Source: Bacteroidales bacterium
GTDB taxonomy: Bacteria > Bacteroidota > Bacteroidia > Bacteroidales > VadinHA17
Direction: 5' to 3'
Length of the DNA stretch: 64,000 nt
NCBI GenBank assembly: GCA_025454815.1
Contig: JALONR010000002.1
Span: 25,417 to 89,416, forward strand
Shown piece by piece: positions 57,947-64,000 of this stretch (its first letter is position 1; each line of letters opens with the position of its first letter). The notes beneath the pieces were generated by a model. That model saw only the letters and a program-made list of their open reading frames with translations, ran no database searches and was not told the origin of the DNA. The position numbers and the translations under genes are program-made.

Positions 57947-59710
57947 TTATTTGATGAATGCTTTTACCAGCACTGCCTCTCTTTCTGAAAGGTTCGTAAC
58001 GTTTATGCTGCCGGCAGCTGCCGGGATTACAAATGTTTCCGCGTAACTGATCTCACGGTTGATTCCGTTTTGCGTTTCAACCAGGATCCGATCCCCGCCA
58101 ACCAGGTTCATTACCAGGCACCTGTTGCCAGTCGGAATCATCGCAGAGGTTTTAATGATATGCCTGTGAACATCATACAGGTGCGTTTCATGGGTGGGAA
58201 GATGCCATGTCTGCCAGCCGTCTCCTTTTTCCAGGAGCACTGGCTTTGTCTTCAGGTTGTCAGTTACATACCTGCCTTTCCTGTCAAAGAACAGGTTCTC
58301 CATTGCCCTGGCTATGTTGAGGTCCCTCGGCTGCCCGCTGAGATCCATCCTCAACCAGTCATACATCTTGAAAGTAAATATATATGGGGTTGTGCTGATC
58401 TCAAGGACCAGGTTGTTTTTCCCCGAGCCGTGCACGGTACCGTATGGAATGAGGAAGAGGTCATGCTTTGCCGCCGGATGGCTCATTATGAACCTTTCAG
58501 CTTCAAAGGGCACCTTTTTCTCCTGGCTTTCATCCAGCTTCGCCCTGAATTCGACCGGATCAATGTCTTCCATGAAACCAAGGTAAACAACGGCATTGTC
58601 TTTAGTATCAAGTATATAATACGCTTCTTCCTGTGTGAAGCTCTCCCCGAAGTGCTTCAGTGTGTATTCAGGTCTCGGATGGCACTGCAGCGACAGGTTT
58701 CCGCCGTCAAAAGTATCGAGGAAATCAAACCTTATCGGGAATTCCGTTCCGAACCGGCTGTGACAGCTGCCCAGCACTGCATCCGCTGCAAGGAACATGA
58801 GGCAGTCAAACGAGACCTCGAGGAGAATGGATGAGCTCTCAAGGAGGAGGCCGTTCTCCGGGGTTATAAGCTCAAATGACCAGGCATAATTGGGAGCTTC
58901 GCCATCAAGTCCGTATATCTTATCCTTTATCCACGTCCCGCCCCAGGGACCGGGTTCAAACCATGGCCTGACCCTGAAGATGCTGCGGCTCATTGTCCGC
59001 AGGGTAAACCGCAGAATGTCACCTTCAGTCCAGGCAGGCTCATCCGGTCTCTGGGCATCAACAAAGATATCCACTGATTCCAGGATCGCTCCCTTATGCA
59101 TATTCAGTACCGGCCAGTCAATGAAGTATGATCGCTTGTAAAACTCTTTGGGGTTGATGGGATTCCTCAGCCCGAGGTTGGTAACCAGACCCTCCCTTGA
59201 CCTGTACTGCTGCTCATTCTTCGGCAGGTCTGCATATACGGTCAGCCCCTGCCAGCCCGCCAGCGACGCTCCGGGGCCGAGGATAATGCTGATATCATAC
59301 CGGGAATCGGGAATAACAGCTTTCATCTTATCCATCTCGAAGAAGTCTGCCAGCTGCAATGTACATCTCCTGCCAAAGAGCGGATCATTACCCCCCGACC
59401 AGGGCGAGGTCATCTCCCTTATCTGCGCCTCAGGCTTCAGAAAACGCACGGTATGAATCCATTCAACTTTAAGGTTTAAATCTGCCGCGGCAGCCCTGAT
59501 GGCTTCCTCAAAAAGGTCCCATAAGACCCCGTTGTAACCGTCAATTATGATGACCCTTTCCTGCAGCAGCCTCCCTGCCAGCGACATGAACCCTTCATAA
59601 ATCAAACCTTCTTCAAGAATGAAGGATGGCAGGATATCATACCCCGGACCCGCGTCGACCTTCCTCAGGGGGAGAGGCGATTGCCATAAACCGCGTTTCA
59701 TTGATGTCAT
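57947..59710 (-). CDS. Class I mannose-6-phosphate isomerase-like protein with extra N-terminal domain
   Basis: C-terminal cupin features LQCHPRPEYTLKHFGESFTQEEAYYILDTKDNAVVYLGF and LIPYGTVHGSGKNNLVLEIS; N-terminal ~200 aa kinase-like. Confidence 0.75.
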   Translation of the reverse strand: MTSMKRGLWQSPLPLRKVDAGPGYDILPSFILEEGLIYEGFMSLAGRLLQERVIIIDGYNGVLWDLFEEAIRAAAADLNLKVEWIHTVRFLKPEAQIREMTSPWSGGNDPLFGRRCTLQLADFFEMDKMKAVIPDSRYDISIILGPGASLAGWQGLTVYADLPKNEQQYRSREGLVTNLGLRNPINPKEFYKRSYFIDWPVLNMHKGAILESVDIFVDAQRPDEPAWTEGDILRFTLRTMSRSIFRVRPWFEPGPWGGTWIKDKIYGLDGEAPNYAWSFELITPENGLLLESSSILLEVSFDCLMFLAADAVLGSCHSRFGTEFPIRFDFLDTFDGGNLSLQCHPRPEYTLKHFGESFTQEEAYYILDTKDNAVVYLGFMEDIDPVEFRAKLDESQEKKVPFEAERFIMSHPAAKHDLFLIPYGTVHGSGKNNLVLEISTTPYIFTFKMYDWLRMDLSGQPRDLNIARAMENLFFDRKGRYVTDNLKTKPVLLEKGDGWQTWHLPTHETHLYDVHRHIIKTSAMIPTGNRCLVMNLVGGDRILVETQNGINREISYAETFVIPAAAGSINVTNLSEREAVLVKAFIK

Positions 59711-59743
59711 TGCTGGTCTGCAGGTATTTGCATTCGGTTTATT

Positions 59744-61462
59744 TTACTCTTTCCTTTTCAGGAATAGATCCCGGAAGTCAAAACTGAAGTCGGTGAGCGG
59801 GGAGATGGCCTCCATGGTGAATGACTCCGGGTTACCCTCCCTGTCAAGGGAGAACACGGCAAATGCATCGGCATTGAAGCTCCTCTCATCCCATTTCACA
59901 ATGAAGGTATTGGCCGTGTAATGAAACATTTCCCCCCGCATCCTGGGCGATTTCACCGCAGCGAATCGGAGCCGCCCGTTCTCTTCATTGATTATCACAT
60001 CACCGAACCACTGATCATTAAAGGTACCCTCAAAAGCTCTGAAGTCAATCCCTGAAGATGACGCCTTCCTCCTGGCTTCCACTGCAGCCCAGATCCTGTC
60101 AGTTATCTCCTTCGCTTCAGCCTGCCGCTGAACCATCCCGGCCTTAAGTACCTCCACCCAGTCATAGCTGCCGGCCCCGAGATAACCGTCAATGATGCTG
60201 TTGGTGACTGCTGTAAGGGCTGCACCCTCCTCCTGGTTGGTGAATACAATTATTCCCAGCTTCAGTTCAGGAAGCAGGGTAACCTGTGTCACTATTCCCA
60301 GATGGCCCCCGGTATGGTAAACCCGGAGATAGCCATTTATGTCATTGAGGTTCCAGCCAAGACCGTAGAAGGCAAAGTTAGTCCGGTACGGACCTGCCTG
60401 GCTGACAGGCTTAACCGTATGGGGTGTCCACATCTCACGGTGAGTTCTCTCGGAGAAAATCCTCCCGGATGTGCCGCTGACGTTATCCCCCTCAATGGCT
60501 GGTTTGACGTAACTGCCTCCTTTGAGCTGCATCATGACCCATTTGGTCATGTCACTGACGTTACTGTATATTCCTCCGACAGAGTTATGCCTCTTGGCCT
60601 CCTGTTTGGGCACCACCTGCAGCCTGCCTTCAACCGGCACATGGGCATCGATGATGTTGGTACGGTCCTTCAGCCTTTTGAATGATGCTGCCGACCCGTT
60701 CATCCCCAGCGGCTCCATTATACGTGATTCCACGAACTCCTCCCAGCTCTGACCCGAGACTCTTCCCACCACCTCGCCGGCTACAATATAGAGCAGGTTG
60801 TCATAATCATACTTCGTCCTGAACGGCGAGGTCTGATCCAGGTATCTCAGGTTATGAATAATCTCTTCAGTGGAGAAATCTGCCGAATCAGGCCATCCCA
60901 TCAGATCACCTGCACCCTCTCTCATTCCGCTCCGGTGGGTGAGGAGGTCCCTGATGGTGAAATCTTCCGTGACCCAGGAGTTGTAAAGCCTGAATTCGGG
61001 TATAATTTCAGTAACCTTTGTGTCCCACGACAGTTTGCCTTCATCGATGAGAATTCCCAGGGCGGCGGCGGTGAAGGCTTTGGTGTTCGATGCTATTGCG
61101 AAGAGTGTGTTTTTATCTGTTTTCTGACCGGTGGCAATGGAACGGACTCCGTAGCCCTTCATATGGATCACTCTGTCGTCTTTCACCACGGCCACTGCAA
61201 TGCCCGGTATGTTAAACTCTTTCATGACCCGCGAGGTCAGCCGGTCAATCTCGCGGGTTGAAAGGGGCTGCAGATTATTGGGGCCTGATACCTTCTGACC
61301 TTGCCCGGAACCGGATGATGTCTGATCCTTACGAGGGCCAGAATTTGTTTTTTCCTGGCCGGAAACCGGCGTTAACTGCCGGTAGCCATCATTATTAAAC
61401 CCCTGTCCCAACCCGGCGAGGCACAGTGCCAGCAGCAGAATAACTGAGACCGGCCGCTTCAT
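59744..61462 (-). CDS. Serine hydrolase, beta-lactamase class C/penicillin-binding protein family
   Basis: FAIASNTKAFTAAALGILIDEG (SxxK); KYDYDNLLYIVAGEVV (YxN-like); HTGGHLG. Confidence 0.9.
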   Translation of the reverse strand: MKRPVSVILLLALCLAGLGQGFNNDGYRQLTPVSGQEKTNSGPRKDQTSSGSGQGQKVSGPNNLQPLSTREIDRLTSRVMKEFNIPGIAVAVVKDDRVIHMKGYGVRSIATGQKTDKNTLFAIASNTKAFTAAALGILIDEGKLSWDTKVTEIIPEFRLYNSWVTEDFTIRDLLTHRSGMREGAGDLMGWPDSADFSTEEIIHNLRYLDQTSPFRTKYDYDNLLYIVAGEVVGRVSGQSWEEFVESRIMEPLGMNGSAASFKRLKDRTNIIDAHVPVEGRLQVVPKQEAKRHNSVGGIYSNVSDMTKWVMMQLKGGSYVKPAIEGDNVSGTSGRIFSERTHREMWTPHTVKPVSQAGPYRTNFAFYGLGWNLNDINGYLRVYHTGGHLGIVTQVTLLPELKLGIIVFTNQEEGAALTAVTNSIIDGYLGAGSYDWVEVLKAGMVQRQAEAKEITDRIWAAVEARRKASSSGIDFRAFEGTFNDQWFGDVIINEENGRLRFAAVKSPRMRGEMFHYTANTFIVKWDERSFNADAFAVFSLDREGNPESFTMEAISPLTDFSFDFRDLFLKRKE

Positions 61463-63021
61463 CTGGTCTCCTTTCTCCCGGGATGGAGATCATGAAAATC
61501 ATAACTGAAATCGGTCAGAGGTGAAATGGCATCCATGGTGAAGGCTTCAGCCCTCCCTTCCCTGTCAAGGGTGAATACCACGTATGCATCGGCATCCATT
61601 GTCCTGTCATCCCATTTAACGATGAAGGTATTACCGGTGTAAAACAGCATATCGCCTTTAAGCAGCGGCGATTTGACCGACCTGAACCGGAGCCCCCCTT
61701 CCTCTTCGGAGACTACAATGTCTCCGAACCAGCTGTCAGTGTAAGTTCCGGTGTATACCGAATGATCAACAGGTTTTCCTGTTTTTGAACGCTGGACCTC
61801 AACCTTTGCCCAGACTTCATCGGTTATCTTTTTTGCCTCTGCACGATTTCGTTCCACATTTTCACTTAGGGTTTTGATCCAGTCATTCCCCTTTACTCCA
61901 AGGTAACCATCCTTGATTGTGTTTGTAATTGCAGTGAAGGCAGCGCCTTCCTGCTGGTTTGTGAACACAATGATCCCCAGCTTCAGCTCGGGGATAAGGG
62001 TGACCTGGGTAACCATTCCGCCCAGGCCTCCCGTATGTGATGCCTGAAGGTAACCGGCCACGTCTGAAAGGCCCCAGCCAAGACCATATGCCGAAAAATG
62101 AGTTTTATACGGCCCGGGTGACCTGACAGGTATAATGGTCTGAGGTGTCCACATCTCACGGTGAACCCTCTCTGAAAGCATCTGTTTGCTGAGACCCTCA
62201 CCATATTTTCCCCTGTTGAGCTGCATCATAACCCAATTGGTCATGTCTGCTACACTGCTGATGATGCCTCCTGCCGGGTTGAGCAGGTCACTCTGGTATT
62301 TTGGTATCACCACCAGCTTTCCGTCAACTGGCACATGCGCATCTATGATATTGGAGTTGTCTTTCACCCTCCTGAGCGATGCTGCTGATCCCTTCATTCC
62401 GAGAGGCTTCATGATTCTCTCTTCCACAAAATCCTCCCAGCCCTGTCCGGCAACCCTTGCCACCACCTCACCGGCAACCAGGTATAGCAGGTTGTCATAG
62501 TCATACTTGGTCCGGAATGAGGAAACCTGCTTCAGATACCTGAGATTGTGAATGATCTCTTCCTTTGTAAAAGCCGATGAGTCCGGCCAGAGCATCAGGT
62601 CTCCTGCCCCGAGGCCCATTCCGCTCCGGTGAGTCAGAAGGTCCTTGATGTTGAAGTCCTCAGTCACATAGGAGTTGTAAAGCCTGAACTCCGGGATGAT
62701 GTCAATCACCTTTGTCTCCCAGGTAAGTTTCCCCTCATCAATGAGTATCCCCAGGGCTGCAGCCGTAAAGGCTTTTGAGTTTGAGGCGATGGCAAAAAGA
62801 GTGTTCTCATCGGTCTTTTGCCCGGTTGCGATCGACCTTACTCCATAGCCCTTCATGTGGACTACCCGGTCATCCTTTACCACCGCAACGGCGATGCCTG
62901 GAACATTGAATGTCTCAAGCGTCCTGGTGACGAGTTTGTCAATCTCTTCAGACCTAAGTGGCTGCGACATTGATGCGATGCAGACCATCAGCATCAGTGA
63001 GAGTGAAAGTATCTTCTTCAT
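61459..63021 (-). CDS. Serine hydrolase, beta-lactamase class C family (paralogue of the next gene)
   Basis: FAIASNSKAFTAAALGILIDEG; near-identical architecture to 59744..61462; start likely MKKILSLSLMLMVCIASMSQ at 63021. Confidence 0.9.
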   Translation of the reverse strand: MKKILSLSLMLMVCIASMSQPLRSEEIDKLVTRTLETFNVPGIAVAVVKDDRVVHMKGYGVRSIATGQKTDENTLFAIASNSKAFTAAALGILIDEGKLTWETKVIDIIPEFRLYNSYVTEDFNIKDLLTHRSGMGLGAGDLMLWPDSSAFTKEEIIHNLRYLKQVSSFRTKYDYDNLLYLVAGEVVARVAGQGWEDFVEERIMKPLGMKGSAASLRRVKDNSNIIDAHVPVDGKLVVIPKYQSDLLNPAGGIISSVADMTNWVMMQLNRGKYGEGLSKQMLSERVHREMWTPQTIIPVRSPGPYKTHFSAYGLGWGLSDVAGYLQASHTGGLGGMVTQVTLIPELKLGIIVFTNQQEGAAFTAITNTIKDGYLGVKGNDWIKTLSENVERNRAEAKKITDEVWAKVEVQRSKTGKPVDHSVYTGTYTDSWFGDIVVSEEEGGLRFRSVKSPLLKGDMLFYTGNTFIVKWDDRTMDADAYVVFTLDREGRAEAFTMDAISPLTDFSYDFHDLHPGRKETR

Positions 63022-63247
63022 GAAAAAATGAGTTAAATGAGAGAATAAATTTAACACAAATGAGTCAAAGTGAAATCCTGTTTTTCAACCTGTATGCCGG
63101 ATAGGCTGAATAATTAAGAATGCAAAGACCTGACGGGCCTCCGGCAATGACCAATGATTTCAAAAAGCCAGGGAAAGCTGTTGACTGGATACAGGCAGTG
63201 AAAGAGGCGCATGTGCCCGATGGACCGGATGCTTCCGTTGAAGCTTA

Positions 63248-64000
63248 CTAATCAATGATCTGCCTCTTTCGCAGGTCATACCTGTCTCCCTGGCGGATCA
63301 TGTAGAAAAGTGATTCCCTGGCGGGAAGCGTTTTAAGCTCACTCCCCTCGCGTGACCAGAAGGTTCCGTCATAAATGAGTATATATGATGCTCCCAGCAC
63401 TTCAAGCGTATCACCCTGAACCACGGCGGCGGTGTTTTCGTCAATGCCAATGCCCAGCAGGTCAGGATGGGTCCTCATTACCTCATAAAGGTCAAACTGC
63501 CTGTTGCGTGCCAGCACATGCTGATCTATGGCTATGTTGCTTATGTATCCGAATCCTTCCTGGTGATCTCCCATCATTACCTGGTTGTTTTTTGTGTCAC
63601 CCCTGACTAGGAACGAGCCCTGAATTGTCGCTCCGGCCGATGACCCGCCTATCACACCGCCCCGCTCAAGAACCTTCCGGAACATCTCTTCCGTTCTTGT
63701 GCCGCCGTACGAGTCAACAAGCCTCCATTGTCTTCCACCACCAAACCAAACCCCTGTTGCATCTTCAAACGGCCGGGTGAAGACTTCACTGTCGGCCGTG
63801 TCCCTGCTGCCGGTGTGAAGAATTACCACACTGGATGCACCTCTGGACCTCAGGAATTCTGCAGCACCATCACTATAGCTTCCCGCCCCGTCAGCCGTCG
63901 GCACCAGTACTATCCTAGCATCAGCCCCTCCGGCCAGCTCAATGAACCGTTCAATTATCGTATCCGAAAGCCTTCCCCCTCCGGCTATAACCAGTGACCC
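63248..64000 (-). CDS. Cyanophycinase-like peptidase S51 family protein, N-terminus truncated by the window edge
   Basis: GVIGGSSAGATIQGSFLVRGD (Ser nucleophile). Frame stays open from 63904 to 64000 (GSLVIAGGGRLSDTIIERFIELAGGADARIVLVPTADG), so the track start at 63904 is internal. Confidence 0.87.
   Translation of the reverse strand, partial: GSLVIAGGGRLSDTIIERFIELAGGADARIVLVPTADGAGSYSDGAAEFLRSRGASSVVILHTGSRDTADSEVFTRPFEDATGVWFGGGRQWRLVDSYGGTRTEEMFRKVLERGGVIGGSSAGATIQGSFLVRGDTKNNQVMMGDHQEGFGYISNIAIDQHVLARNRQFDLYEVMRTHPDLLGIGIDENTAAVVQGDTLEVLGASYILIYDGTFWSREGSELKTLPARESLFYMIRQGDRYDLRKRQIID

Noticed and set aside
58070-58834. 254 aa + strand ORF
   Set aside because: Antisense to the PMI-like gene, whose frame has clear cupin motifs.
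1-64000. CRISPR arrays, tRNA/rRNA genes, transposases, integrases or phage genes
   Set aside because: Looked for and not seen by eye; short tRNAs could be missed, so a tRNAscan/Infernal run would be needed to exclude them.

Overview
This is a gene-dense chromosomal window, almost certainly from a Bacteroidetes (Bacteroidales-like) genome. Supporting families include a T9SS/gliding C-terminal domain protein, DUF3078 and DUF4197 proteins, a TamB homologue, ExbB/ExbD/TonB, and a Na+-pumping methylmalonyl-CoA decarboxylase operon. By eye I found no rRNA, tRNA, CRISPR array, transposase or phage module. The main blocks are: (1) a partial larC at the left edge, missed by the ORF track because it runs off the window; (2) a Tat-signal DUF362 protein plus a NapH/NapG-like polyferredoxin; (3) mce-mmdA-oadG-mmdC-mmdB followed by citrate lyase (a CitD-CitE fusion and CitF), a small rubredoxin missed by the track, and an isocitrate/isopropylmalate-type dehydrogenase coupled to an HD-domain gene; (4) housekeeping genes (acyl-CoA ligase, purA, Fur family, RelA/SpoT, M16 pair, CLC channel, glyA, TonB system, tamB, tsaD, upp); (5) a minus-strand sugar catabolism block: UroD/MtaA-like protein, SIS, MFS, ROK kinase, NagA, PrsW protease, GH38 alpha-mannosidase and a large phosphomannose-isomerase-like protein, followed by tandem serine hydrolases and a partial cyanophycinase-like S51 peptidase. 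The best candidates for an undescribed system are the NagA-ROK-MFS-SIS-UroD-like operon and the DUF362/polyferredoxin pair. All calls come from reading the translations; no database search was run.
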